From Pseudobacteriovorax antillogorgiicola (GTDB lineage: Bacteria; Bdellovibrionota_B; Oligoflexia; Oligoflexales; Oligoflexaceae), in NCBI RefSeq assembly GCF_900177345.1, contig NZ_FWZT01000032.1, positions 16,482 through 80,481 on the forward strand: a stretch of 64,000 nt of DNA. Direction: 5' to 3'. A program made the translations under genes and the position numbers. Positions 8,968 to 16,552 of this stretch are shown here, piece after piece (position 1 is the first letter of the stretch; each line of letters starts with the position of its first letter). The notes beneath the pieces were generated by a model, which was not told the origin of the DNA, made no database searches, and was given only the letters and a program-made list of their open reading frames with translations.

Positions 8968-9007
8968 CGCATGTCTTGACATGCGAAGTCCTGATGCTTG
9001 TCAAGAC
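8968..9007 (-). promoter_or_regulatory. Two mutually exclusive inverted repeats before cobA
   Basis: CGCATGTCTTGACATGCG at 8968-8985 is a perfect dyad. Its inner part, GTCTTGACA (8973-8981), also pairs perfectly over nine bases with TGTCAAGAC (8999-9007), so the two stems cannot form together. They lie between the attenuator and the cobA ribosome site (AAGGAG at about 8958-8963). They could be an RNA switch near the start site or a DNA operator. The geometry is seen; the function is inferred. Confidence 0.5.
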
Positions 9008-9092
9008 CACGGCAGTTAAACGCTAATAATATGGCGTAAAGAACTCTGGGTCTGAGTCGCGATCAATAATATTAAGTTGTTGAAATAAAGGG

Positions 9093-9114
9093 AAAAAAAG
9101 TTGCGGTTAGCAAC
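9093..9114 (-). terminator. Attenuator-type terminator overlapping the cysteine leader ORF
   Basis: On the minus strand GTTGC, a five-base loop, GCAAC and then seven T. The left arm contains the last Cys codon of the leader peptide and the loop contains the TAA stop. A ribosome stalled on or just before the Cys codons would cover the left arm and prevent the hairpin. The stem is short (5 bp), so other pairings, for example with a second GTTGC at 9125-9129, may matter. Confidence 0.6.
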
Positions 9115-9202
9115 AACAAGAAAGGCAACAGAGGCAGGGTAGCAAAGAAGCGAAGCTAAAAGGCTGTTCGGTCAAAGTCGATTTATAATGCTGTCTTCTC
9201 AT
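9107..9202 (-). CDS. Polycysteine leader peptide of the cys operon
   Basis: A 31-codon ORF beginning MRRQHYK and ending PCLCCLSCCC-stop: six of the last nine codons are Cys. The ATG at 9202 has AGGTGA four bases upstream, a perfect match to the end of 16S rRNA. It lies between a candidate promoter and cobA, and its final codons and stop are built into a hairpin followed by T7 (9093-9114). This is the classical arrangement of ribosome-mediated attenuation: with scarce cysteinyl-tRNA the ribosome stalls on the Cys run, the terminator does not form, and the sulfate-assimilation genes are transcribed. Polycysteine leader ORFs acting as attenuators are known from mycobacteria; I infer the same logic here. 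The peptide itself probably has no function. Confidence 0.8.
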   Translation of the reverse strand: MRRQHYKSTLTEQPFSFASLLPCLCCLSCCC

Positions 9203-9247
9203 AAGGTCACCTATTGATACAAGGATGAACTGACACTACACTTTTCC

Positions 9248-9275
9248 ACTATCCTGCCCTAGAAGTCAATGGCAA
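9248..9275 (-). promoter_or_regulatory. Candidate promoter of the cys operon
   Basis: On the minus strand TTGCCA (9275-9270), a 16-base spacer and GATAGT (9253-9248) resemble -35 and -10 boxes. They would start a transcript about 40 bases before the leader ORF. Weak match at -10. Confidence 0.4.
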
Positions 9276-9311
9276 AACAGCGTCATGCTCTTGGAACCCA
9301 CACAAAAGGCA

Positions 9312-9398
9312 GTGTTTCAAAGAACACCTTACCTTCGGTAAGAAAGGGTAAAGCCTTGAGTTGTTTATTTAAGGCTGGGTAATGACGAGTCATTTCCC
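9312..9398 (+). promoter_or_regulatory. Four adjacent hairpins upstream of the pilin operon
   Basis: Four helices follow one another: GTGTT/AACAC (9312-9327), CTTACC/GGTAAG with a TTC loop (9328-9342), AGCCTT/AAGGCT (9352-9376) and GGG-x-AATGAC/GTCATT-x-CCC (9377-9398). The first two and the last two abut without spacer. They fill most of the gap between the divergent cys and pilin operons. A structured 5' leader is possible; no known riboswitch consensus could be matched. Confidence 0.4.
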
Positions 9399-9471
9399 GT
9401 GCCAATTAAGGCTTTTCTGGGGGCCACCGATATTCAGGCTGAGGACAAATGACCACATTTTAGAGGGCACC

Positions 9472-10197
9472 ATGGGTATCCGGTCTGGGTTTTCCATCGT
9501 CGAGCTGTTGGTCGCTATCGCCTTCGCAATCGCGACCACCTATTTTGCTATTGATAACATTCTCGTCGTTCGGGACTTGGCCCGCTTAACAGAAAATAAA
9601 GTTGTGGTGTCCGAGATCGAGGAAAGCCTGCGATCCACCTTGTCTTCTCGGAAGAAATTTACGGCAACGATCAATCGTAACCCAAGACTAAAAACCTGCA
9701 TGATTGAAGATGCTAAACTTTGCTCAGCCACTCCCATGAGTCTTGAACTTTGGGCTTCGAACCAGCATCAGATTCCATTGCGATATTTTATCGATGGTAA
9801 AACCTGTGACAATGATCGCTGTCCGTTAGAAGTGGAGCTGCTGGCGAGAGGGCTCTGTGCAGATGCAGGCCGCTGTGATAAGGCAGCGACAATATTGGTT
9901 GATTACGCCATTTTTGCAGATGGCGCCGTTCTACGCCGAGGTAGTATAAAGCGAAATATTTCGACGCCTCCAAGCTCTGATACAAATCAAGTTTGTCCCA
10001 CCGGGGCAGATGATCAAAAAAACCTAGCTAGTGACGTGCGGGGTGGACGATTGCGCTGCGTTCCAGCGCCGCAATTACAGAGATCAATTACAGGTGTGAT
10101 GCCAGGCGACTGCCTATTGGGAAAACAGCTCTTAGTAGGCTTTTCTAGCGAAGGCGACCCACTTTGTCAGGATATAAAGTTCCGGGGGAACCCATGA
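9472..10197 (+). CDS. Type IV pilin-like (minor prepilin) protein 1
   Basis: The protein begins with a short leader and the prepilin peptidase motif G-FSIVELLVAI, followed by one hydrophobic helix, so it should be processed at Gly and inserted into a pilus or type II pseudopilus. The frame is open to 9382, but the ATG at 9472 has AGAGGG five bases upstream and puts the motif at residues 5-7. The 241-residue product is larger than a major pilin, as for PilX/PilW/FimU-like minor pilins. The exported part is rich in paired cysteines (C-x7-C, C-x4-C, C-x5-C, then a C-terminal C...G-x-G...C unit), repeated in the next two proteins. It shares its stop with the next start (ATGA). Confidence 0.75.
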   Translation: MGIRSGFSIVELLVAIAFAIATTYFAIDNILVVRDLARLTENKVVVSEIEESLRSTLSSRKKFTATINRNPRLKTCMIEDAKLCSATPMSLELWASNQHQIPLRYFIDGKTCDNDRCPLEVELLARGLCADAGRCDKAATILVDYAIFADGAVLRRGSIKRNISTPPSSDTNQVCPTGADDQKNLASDVRGGRLRCVPAPQLQRSITGVMPGDCLLGKQLLVGFSSEGDPLCQDIKFRGNP

Positions 10198-10976
10198 AGC
10201 TGCCCAGAAGTGATGGGTTTACACTCGTAGAATCAGTGATCGCTGGTGCGGTACTCCTGGTGATCCTCGGTGGTGTGATGATGAAAGTCACATCAATCAC
10301 AGATCATATTCGGAAGACCGAGCAAATACTAGCACTGGATAGCCTCGAATCATGGCTTGCGCCTCTTCTCACAGATCTGGAAAGCCTACGCTATTCAGCC
10401 AGTCTTCTTAAAGATAAGCAACTTCAGGCTTGCCTAGAAGGAAAACTTCCCTGCCGCAGCGACCGAGACTTCCCCCTGCCTGTGTTTCTGAAAGGGCAGA
10501 AGAACCCAATCAGTGGCGCCGGGAGTCGCTATGATGCCAATGGCAATTTATGTTTCGATGATAAATGTGAGGCCTATCAAGTAAACACTGTGGTGCAAAC
10601 CAATTGTTCGGTGGGGGCTGTGTGTGAAAGCCCTTCGTTCTTAACGATTCGTTACGATATAGTTGACTCAAAGTCGAACAAGACGATTCGCAAGTTTTTC
10701 CTTGAAGCCAATCGTTTTAGAAACAAGCGCTTTCCCAACTTGTACACCACTTGTGTGGAAAATCAGGTCTTAAGGGGCTTGGGCATCAATGGGGAGCCTC
10801 TTTGTGTAGCTCTATCTGATATAAAATTGAAGAACTCTGCTGGTGACATCGATACCGGACAAATTCAAGTCAAGGCAAAGGACTGTGCTGAAGCTAATAG
10901 TGATGACAGAGATCAGTTTTACGTGCGCGGGATGAATCGTCAGGGTGATCTTCTTTGTGCGAAGAGGTTTTGGTAA
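10194..10976 (+). CDS. Type IV pilin-like (minor prepilin) protein 2
   Basis: A 260-residue prepilin-like protein with the cleavage motif DGFTLVES near residue 8 followed by a hydrophobic helix. The start chosen is the ATG at 10194, which overlaps the preceding stop as ATGA; the frame is open 10 codons further up without a ribosome site. Downstream of the helix, cysteine pairs occur with nearly the same spacing as in its two neighbours (C-x5-C, C-x4-C, C-x5-C), then two C-terminal units of the form C...G-x-N/R-x-x-G-x-x-L-C. It probably forms part of the same tip or priming complex; there is no enzyme motif. Confidence 0.75.
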   Translation: MKLPRSDGFTLVESVIAGAVLLVILGGVMMKVTSITDHIRKTEQILALDSLESWLAPLLTDLESLRYSASLLKDKQLQACLEGKLPCRSDRDFPLPVFLKGQKNPISGAGSRYDANGNLCFDDKCEAYQVNTVVQTNCSVGAVCESPSFLTIRYDIVDSKSNKTIRKFFLEANRFRNKRFPNLYTTCVENQVLRGLGINGEPLCVALSDIKLKNSAGDIDTGQIQVKAKDCAEANSDDRDQFYVRGMNRQGDLLCAKRFW

Positions 10977-12196
10977 TGTTAAAAGATGAGTCTGGTATCA
11001 GCACAGTAATGATGGTAATGATTGGTGCTCTTGTGATGAGTACTGTGGGGTCTACAATCATTCTTTTAGATAAGAGGAAAACCTATCTTGAGATTGTTCG
11101 AATGCAAACCCGCCTTGAGCTGACAGAAAGACAAGTGAAAGAAACAGCCACAAGCCTTGGGGCACTGCGCGTCAGTGGCAATAAAATGGGTGCGGGACAC
11201 CCTCTCTATCAGTGCATTGAAGCACAGAGCTGTATTCATATGAATTTCTTTCAGCCCTACACGCTATATGATGCAGGTGGGCGGAGAGTTAGTGGTAGGC
11301 GGACGCTAGCAGGAGAACCCTGTGACGGCGAATGCCCTCTGGATATTGAAACGAGGTTTCGCATTTCCTGTGGTGGTGGGCAAAGCCGTTGCAACCAACC
11401 AGCGGAAGTAGAGACTCAATATTCCCTAAGAAAAGATAGCAAAGTCTATTTTGGGAACCGGAAGTTCCAAGAGATCGAAGGCACAGTCAGTGCAGCGACC
11501 TTCGTCTGCCCTGAAGATGAATATGTCACGAGTATCAGCGAGGATGGCCAGATTTCTTGCTCAGGTGCTCTTGACGAAAGGTTTGTGAGTATATGTCCTC
11601 CAGGTTCCGCTGCTTACGGGATGGACGCGCGAGGCTTATTTAAATGCGCTCCCGTGGTTGATTATTGCCAAGAGCCGATTGCCTTTGCTTATGTCATAGA
11701 TACATCTGGCTCTATGCGTCGCGGAAAACTGGATGCGGCCAAAACCTCGTCAAAATCCCTACTTGGGAATTTGGAAACCGGTGACCGGGCTTCTCTCACT
11801 CGCTATAGTAGTTCAGCGGAGAGTGTTCAAAGCCTCACAAAAAATACCAACGATGTAATTTCCAGCTTGAATCAACTCAAGGCGAGAGGCTTCACTAATA
11901 TGACAGAAGGTCTTCGGCTTGGTGCGCAAAGCTTGCAAGGAATCGCCAAAGATCATCCTGTCATGGTGTTTCTGAGCGATGGTTATCATAATCGTGGTGA
12001 TGTTGACCCGATCGTCGAGGCACAGAAAGTGAAGGATTCCGGTGTTCGGATCTTTACGGTAGGTTATGGCAAGAAACCAGATGAGGATCGGCTCCAGAAG
12101 ATCGCAACTGCCCCAGCAGATTACTTTCGCGCAGAAAATGCGTCACAGCTGCAAAAGGTGCTAGCCAATATCTCAACGATCATGTGCCGAGAATGA
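10976..12196 (+). CDS. Pilin-like protein with von Willebrand A domain
   Basis: A 406-residue protein that starts with KDESGISTV and a hydrophobic segment (about residues 10-30), with no canonical prepilin F-T-x-x-E motif but the same placement. Residues 70-225 repeat the cysteine module of the two upstream pilin-like proteins. Residues 230-405 are a VWA domain with a complete metal-ion site: DTSGS, the threonine in NMTEG and the aspartate in FLSDG. The TAATG overlap with the preceding gene makes the chosen ATG at 10976 likely. By analogy with VWA tip adhesins of type IV pili (PilY1-like, or minor pilins with VWA domains), a surface-binding tip protein is likely; that is an inference. Confidence 0.75.
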   Translation: MLKDESGISTVMMVMIGALVMSTVGSTIILLDKRKTYLEIVRMQTRLELTERQVKETATSLGALRVSGNKMGAGHPLYQCIEAQSCIHMNFFQPYTLYDAGGRRVSGRRTLAGEPCDGECPLDIETRFRISCGGGQSRCNQPAEVETQYSLRKDSKVYFGNRKFQEIEGTVSAATFVCPEDEYVTSISEDGQISCSGALDERFVSICPPGSAAYGMDARGLFKCAPVVDYCQEPIAFAYVIDTSGSMRRGKLDAAKTSSKSLLGNLETGDRASLTRYSSSAESVQSLTKNTNDVISSLNQLKARGFTNMTEGLRLGAQSLQGIAKDHPVMVFLSDGYHNRGDVDPIVEAQKVKDSGVRIFTVGYGKKPDEDRLQKIATAPADYFRAENASQLQKVLANISTIMCRE

Positions 12197-12223
12197 ACCT
12201 AGGATTGTAGTTGCTCAGAAAAG

Positions 12224-12238
12224 CCACTAGAATAGTGG
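12224..12238 (+). other. Short perfect hairpin after the pilin operon
   Basis: CCACTA-GAA-TAGTGG lies 28 bases after the VWA gene, without a T tract. Possibly a weak terminator or mRNA end structure. Confidence 0.3.
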
Positions 12239-12268
12239 GAGGTGCGTTCCATTTCAGTAGGTTGACTT

Positions 12269-13498
12269 ATGCCGATTGGTGCCTGTATCCATGTTAATCA
12301 GAGCCTTGGAAATGCATTGGACCACTACCGTCGGTACTTGCAGCTTCCCTACCAGTGGCAACCGTTCAAAGCTGGAGAGAAATATTCGGTAGAAGGTGGC
12401 GACTTCTTTGTCTTACATAATAGCATTCCTGAAGAGCTCAAGACTATTGATGTGCTTCACCATCTTCATAGCCACCCTTGCTATTGTGCAATTCCAATCA
12501 TATTTGTTTCGGAAGATTTATCCCCTAGTGCCTCGACACTTTATGATGAAGCCGAATTTGTTTGGCAAATTAAGCCCTTTGACTCCGGGGAATTTTTTCA
12601 AACACTCCATGATATTCAAGACTATATTAAGAAAAATCAAAAACTTCTCCAGTATCGAACCAAGCTTCAGGTAGCGATTCATAAGAAAGAGTTTTCTTTG
12701 GCAATGAAGGTCTATCAAGCTATCCAGAAGCGTTACCCTTACCCATATCGCTCGCATCTGCTTGCGGGCGAAATTATGTACGGTTTAAAGCAGTATGATG
12801 AGGCTATTGCAGAGGTTAAACAAGCACAAGAGCTGATTCCAAACTCGATGGAAGCTGATTCTTTGCTAGCTAGGATTTATCTGGAGCGTGGAGATGAAGC
12901 TCACTATCAAGATGTAATGAATCGTATGACACAGAAGGCAGAAATACACCTCAAAAATATGATTCACTGGGGTCATGTTTATGTGGAAAAGGGTGAAACT
13001 CTGAAGTCCTTATCTGTTTATGAAAGAGCATTAGAGGAAGATCCAAACAATGTTGATGCTCAGCATGGCTACTTAGCGGCTAACTTGATCAGCGGCAAGA
13101 CTGAAGTGGCTAAAGAGATAATCGAAGGTTCGTCTCAGGCCCTGCAATTAGCAAGACTTTGCAATATGAAGGGTATCTCTATGGCTAACAAGGGCCAATA
13201 CCGTTCGGCTCAGAAGTTATATCGAAACGCTATGAACTTTCTTCCTGATAAGGCAGCGGAGCATAAACTTTGGTTTAATCTAGGTCTATGTTTAAAGAAG
13301 AAGGGCGAACTAGTGGACGCCAGAGAAATGTTTGAAAAATGTCAGGCTACAGCTCCTAAGGATTTTAAAAAGGTGCATGATCAGATTGAAGATATCGATC
13401 GAAAGCTGAGAGAGCAACGAGAGGCGGAAGAGCAAGAGAAGTCAAAAACTATCGCTGATTCCTTCACCTTAGATTACGAAACGATTATCGTCAAATAG
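12269..13498 (+). CDS. Receiver-like domain plus TPR repeat protein
   Basis: The N-terminal 125 residues look like a divergent receiver domain: an acidic strand region with GGDFFVLHNS, a central PIIFVSE strand and a late WQIKPFD that matches the usual K-P of receivers. The aspartate that would be phosphorylated is not clear, so it may be a pseudo-receiver. Residues 150-380 are tetratricopeptide repeats (A-x-x-x-Y-x-x-A-L-x-x-x-P patterns at DEAIAEVKQAQELIP and SLSVYERALEEDPNN), then a charged coiled-coil tail. It is cytoplasmic and probably acts in protein-protein signalling. The next gene converges on it, with only two bases between the stops. Confidence 0.65.
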   Translation: MPIGACIHVNQSLGNALDHYRRYLQLPYQWQPFKAGEKYSVEGGDFFVLHNSIPEELKTIDVLHHLHSHPCYCAIPIIFVSEDLSPSASTLYDEAEFVWQIKPFDSGEFFQTLHDIQDYIKKNQKLLQYRTKLQVAIHKKEFSLAMKVYQAIQKRYPYPYRSHLLAGEIMYGLKQYDEAIAEVKQAQELIPNSMEADSLLARIYLERGDEAHYQDVMNRMTQKAEIHLKNMIHWGHVYVEKGETLKSLSVYERALEEDPNNVDAQHGYLAANLISGKTEVAKEIIEGSSQALQLARLCNMKGISMANKGQYRSAQKLYRNAMNFLPDKAAEHKLWFNLGLCLKKKGELVDAREMFEKCQATAPKDFKKVHDQIEDIDRKLREQREAEEQEKSKTIADSFTLDYETIIVK

Positions 13499-13500
13499 CC

Positions 13501-14982
13501 CTAAGCGCTTGATTCGATACTCTCTTGCCCGTGAAAGCTAGGGAGTGCTTGGAAATAGGGCCAAATATTATGAAACTGATCACCATACGATGAATCTGCC
13601 CCAAAAAAGGCTCGGCAGCTCTCCTCCCCAATGATCAGGTCTTGTCTGAAGTAGAGGCCAGGAGTTTTGATCACATAGTCCAGCCCATGACCAGAGAATT
13701 CGCCGTGATAGATCCTTTGAAAAGTATAGTTTTCACCTTTGACGAGCTTTAGAAATTCGCCACCCACCTGATTGATAATTTCGCCCCAGTAGTCGTTGAC
13801 CATCGTGTCATCGACATCCCCAGGCTCCATGCCCATGGTTTGTTTCATAATGAACTCGGAAAGAGATCTGGGTATCTCAAGGCCGATCGTGATAGTTCCC
13901 TGCCAGCTCGCCGCGTGAAAGAGGTGGAGTGAATCTTCGTGATAGAGAATATTTTGGTGTTTCAGAACGGGTCCAAAGGTGATTTCCTGGCCCAAATTTG
14001 CAGGAATGATTTTTTTAATGGCACTATCAAAGCCGTTCACTAGTCTGACATCGAGTGAGCTTTTCCCACTAGAGCTGGACTCTTCTTCGATTTCACGAAT
14101 TGAGGTTTGGTAGGTATTGTAGCAGAACGATAGCGAAAACTTCATATCTTGGAAGGTGAAGGGCAAATGGTAATATCGACCATTGGAGGTGGATGCATTT
14201 AAAAATTCTTCACCCATCGTAACCACTTGCATGGATGATTTGAGTTGCCAGCCGAATTCACTCAATGAGTTACGGACGGCTCCGAGGATTTGATTCGATA
14301 GCTCAGCAGACAGATCTGAAATCATTTCTGTCGTCACATCGCTTTCATCACAGTAGAGCATTTTCTGAGCGAATGTCACCATCAACTTTTTTTCGGTTCC
14401 GATGGTTATCGAGCCTAGGAAACCGTCGCCATAGAATGCAGACACCATCGCAATCTCTTCTGGCACCTCCTTAGCCTTAGTTTCAACTATTGGCTTTGCT
14501 TCCATGGAGCATTGGGTGTTCTTAGTGATGACATCGCCGACACTGGTCACAATACTTTTGATATAGCGAATATCAAGTTTTTGTCCTGGGGGGGTTAGTA
14601 AGTTCCGAACACAATTGTACATGAAGGATTCCGTAAAATCAGAAGTTGCTTTACCAATTAGGTTTTCTGGAATCTTACTAGACGCCAAAACTTCGGCTGT
14701 GATGAGCTTGTCATAATTATTGTCATCAAGGATAAAGAAAGGCTTTCGCTTAGCCTTGGCATAACACTGGGACAGAAGGTTGATCTCACTTTTCTCTAGA
14801 GGAGTTTCGTTGAACATAATAGCAATTCCACCAGACTCTAGTTGGCCTGCAACATCGTTGATGTTGGTGGCCATGAGAAGGTTTAGCTGGATGTTCTGCG
14901 TCATTTTAAAACGCTCAACAACCCGCTCCGCAAAGCCCTTGGTTTTTTCTGATGGGCGAAGGACGAACATTATCTGGGCCAT
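13501..14982 (-). CDS. Protein with two CheX-type phosphatase domains
   Basis: A 493-residue cytoplasmic protein. Residues 1-125 form an alpha/beta domain resembling a receiver lacking clear phosphorylation residues. Two CheX-like domains follow, about 145-290 and 310-475. Each carries the E-x-x-N motif used by the CheC/CheX/FliY family to dephosphorylate CheY-P: ELSN (Glu227, Asn230) and EIIN (Glu401, Asn404). Single-domain CheX is usually about 150 residues, so this is a tandem fusion. It likely removes phosphate from a response regulator in chemotaxis or motility; the partner is unknown. A plausible start has AAGGAAG upstream. Confidence 0.7.
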   Translation of the reverse strand: MAQIMFVLRPSEKTKGFAERVVERFKMTQNIQLNLLMATNINDVAGQLESGGIAIMFNETPLEKSEINLLSQCYAKAKRKPFFILDDNNYDKLITAEVLASSKIPENLIGKATSDFTESFMYNCVRNLLTPPGQKLDIRYIKSIVTSVGDVITKNTQCSMEAKPIVETKAKEVPEEIAMVSAFYGDGFLGSITIGTEKKLMVTFAQKMLYCDESDVTTEMISDLSAELSNQILGAVRNSLSEFGWQLKSSMQVVTMGEEFLNASTSNGRYYHLPFTFQDMKFSLSFCYNTYQTSIREIEEESSSSGKSSLDVRLVNGFDSAIKKIIPANLGQEITFGPVLKHQNILYHEDSLHLFHAASWQGTITIGLEIPRSLSEFIMKQTMGMEPGDVDDTMVNDYWGEIINQVGGEFLKLVKGENYTFQRIYHGEFSGHGLDYVIKTPGLYFRQDLIIGEESCRAFFGADSSYGDQFHNIWPYFQALPSFHGQESIESSA

Positions 14983-15135
14983 GGAACTTCCTTGAGCTGC
15001 AAGATTTCTTTCTATTTTAACATCTTTAAGATGGAAATCGAAAACGCCCCATAGAAAACAAGGCTTTCATTGTTCAAGGTTGTGCTTGAATCTTGCAAAT
15101 TGTCTCGATCTAACCTATATAGACTCGCTAACAAA

Positions 15136-15726
15136 ATGAGGCGGCCGCATATGATCGGTGACTCGCGTCGCTTGAGACGAGACAATCTAATTCAACTCAT
15201 GGGTAGTTTAGAGCAAGAAGGAACCAGCTGCCGAGACTGCTCTGGGGTGTGCTGTACCTTTGTTGGTAACTCCATGCAAATCACACCTTTAGAGGCCTGG
15301 GACTTGCACCTCTATCTTGTTATGGAAAAACGCTGGACCGTGGGTTTGGAGGAACGTCTCCTCGAAACAATTAAAAATTTCCGATTAGATCAGCCAGTGC
15401 CCAGCAACGGTCTTCGAAATTTTGCTCGACGTCGCTACACATGCCCATTCTTTAAAGATCAAGCCCTTGGCTGTTCGATCGCTCCAGAGTGGAAACCCTA
15501 CGGCTGCCTTGGTTTTAACGCCAGATCTGGTGGTGTCAAAGATGGTGAAAACTGTTCATCACGTTTAGACGCCTTAGAGGCTCGGGAGCACTTAGACCCA
15601 AACGAGGCTAATGATAACAATGTGTTGCGAGAAAAGTATCAGTGGTCATGGCAAAAGCTCAGTATTCCCGAAGCCTTAATGGCAATCTCCCAAGAGATTC
15701 CCTTCAATCAGTCCCCTCATAATTAA
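15136..15726 (+). CDS. YkgJ-family cysteine cluster protein
   Basis: Carries the zinc/iron-chelating cysteine pattern of the YkgJ (UPF0153) family: SCRDCSGVCC near residues 30-40, TPLEA, then CPFF, GCSI and YGC. These cysteines probably bind a metal; the biochemical role of the family is not settled. The frame is open upstream to a TTG at 15070 without a ribosome site. An ATG at 15136 and another at 15151 (preceded by GAGGCGG) are both plausible, so the start is uncertain by a few codons. It is monocistronic, facing away from the CheX gene. Confidence 0.7.
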   Translation: MRRPHMIGDSRRLRRDNLIQLMGSLEQEGTSCRDCSGVCCTFVGNSMQITPLEAWDLHLYLVMEKRWTVGLEERLLETIKNFRLDQPVPSNGLRNFARRRYTCPFFKDQALGCSIAPEWKPYGCLGFNARSGGVKDGENCSSRLDALEAREHLDPNEANDNNVLREKYQWSWQKLSIPEALMAISQEIPFNQSPHN

Positions 15727-15799
15727 CGATATCGTAAATTCCCACGCTACAAGCACTGATAATAACGGCTTAAAGTCGTTTTCAGGTGCAATTATGGCA

Positions 15800-15805
15800 T
15801 ATAAT
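15800..15805 (+). promoter_or_regulatory. Candidate -10 box before the OmpA-like lipoprotein gene
   Basis: A perfect TATAAT lies 83 bases before the start codon; no convincing -35 box was found. Confidence 0.3.
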
Positions 15806-15887
15806 ATGTATAGTTGACTAAGTCAGATTAAACTGGCTTTGACGACGATATGAAACCTGTGTTGAATGATTTGATTGGAGTAGATTG

Positions 15888-16478
15888 ATGTCAAACCTGA
15901 ATAATGCATTAAAATCAGGACTTTGCCTGGCTATTTTAGGCTTGGGCTCAGTTGCCTGCCAAACCAGCCAAGAAGAAGGCAAGCTTGAGTCCTCAGATGA
16001 GTTTCTGGCATCCTTGGATTCCCAAGAGGAAGAGCCAGCAGGCTTTGAGGTGGATGAGCCAGCGAGTACTACGGATCAAGCCGTGGAAGATTTTGCGATC
16101 GAAGAGAACTATGAAAGCTTTGATCCAGCAGATATTCGAATCAAGTTTGAATTTGATAGCGCTGCCCTAACTGCAGACAATACCGCAGCTTTGGATAAGA
16201 TTGTTGCAGGCTTGAAAAAAGATCCATTGGCAAAGATCTTTGTTCGTGGTCACGCTGACAAACAGGGACCAGAGGATTACAACGAACATCTTTCAGAAAA
16301 GCGGGCGAAGGTGATTTTTGATTACCTAACCAGCCATGGGATCGATGAGCAGCGCTTGATTCGTGTCCACCTTGGAGAGTCGGAGCCACTTGTAGATGGC
16401 AACAATGTTGCTGCTTTCCGCAAGAATCGCCGTGGTGACTTTCACCTCGACTATAGCGATGGCGCTTTTTCCCGCTAA
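15888..16478 (+). CDS. OmpA-family (Pal-like) outer-membrane lipoprotein
   Basis: A 196-residue protein with a signal peptide ending in GSVAC (lipidation at Cys), an acidic low-complexity linker (about residues 25-80) and a C-terminal OmpA domain that binds peptidoglycan. The domain shows IKFEFDSAAL, FVRGHADKQGPEDYNEHLSEKRA and the final RKNRRGDF. This is the Pal/OmpA-like architecture tying the outer membrane to the cell wall. No tol genes are nearby, so it is probably an additional OmpA-like lipoprotein rather than the Tol-Pal member. The ATG at 15888 is preferred over an in-frame TTG three bases upstream; GGAG lies eight bases before it. Confidence 0.85.
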   Translation: MSNLNNALKSGLCLAILGLGSVACQTSQEEGKLESSDEFLASLDSQEEEPAGFEVDEPASTTDQAVEDFAIEENYESFDPADIRIKFEFDSAALTADNTAALDKIVAGLKKDPLAKIFVRGHADKQGPEDYNEHLSEKRAKVIFDYLTSHGIDEQRLIRVHLGESEPLVDGNNVAAFRKNRRGDFHLDYSDGAFSR

Positions 16479-16521
16479 TGCTCTACACGCTAGGGCTAAT
16501 TAATTTCTTATGATTTGGTCG

Positions 16522-16552
16522 AGCCGGTCTCTTGAAAGGGGTCGGCTTTTTT
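16522..16552 (+). terminator. Rho-independent terminator of the OmpA-like gene
   Basis: AGCCGGTCTC, loop, GGGGTCGGCT (with G-U pairs), then six T. It lies 44 bases after the stop and touches the stop codon of the convergent MCP gene. Confidence 0.8.

Noticed and set aside
8968..9200. SAM riboswitch before cobA
   Set aside because: None of the known SAM aptamer consensus elements could be aligned; the polycysteine ORF with its hairpin explains the region better.
9300..9400. Known cyclic-di-GMP riboswitch in front of the pilin genes
   Set aside because: Only short stretches (such as AAAGCC) resemble the consensus and the helix order differs, so I left it as unclassified hairpins.
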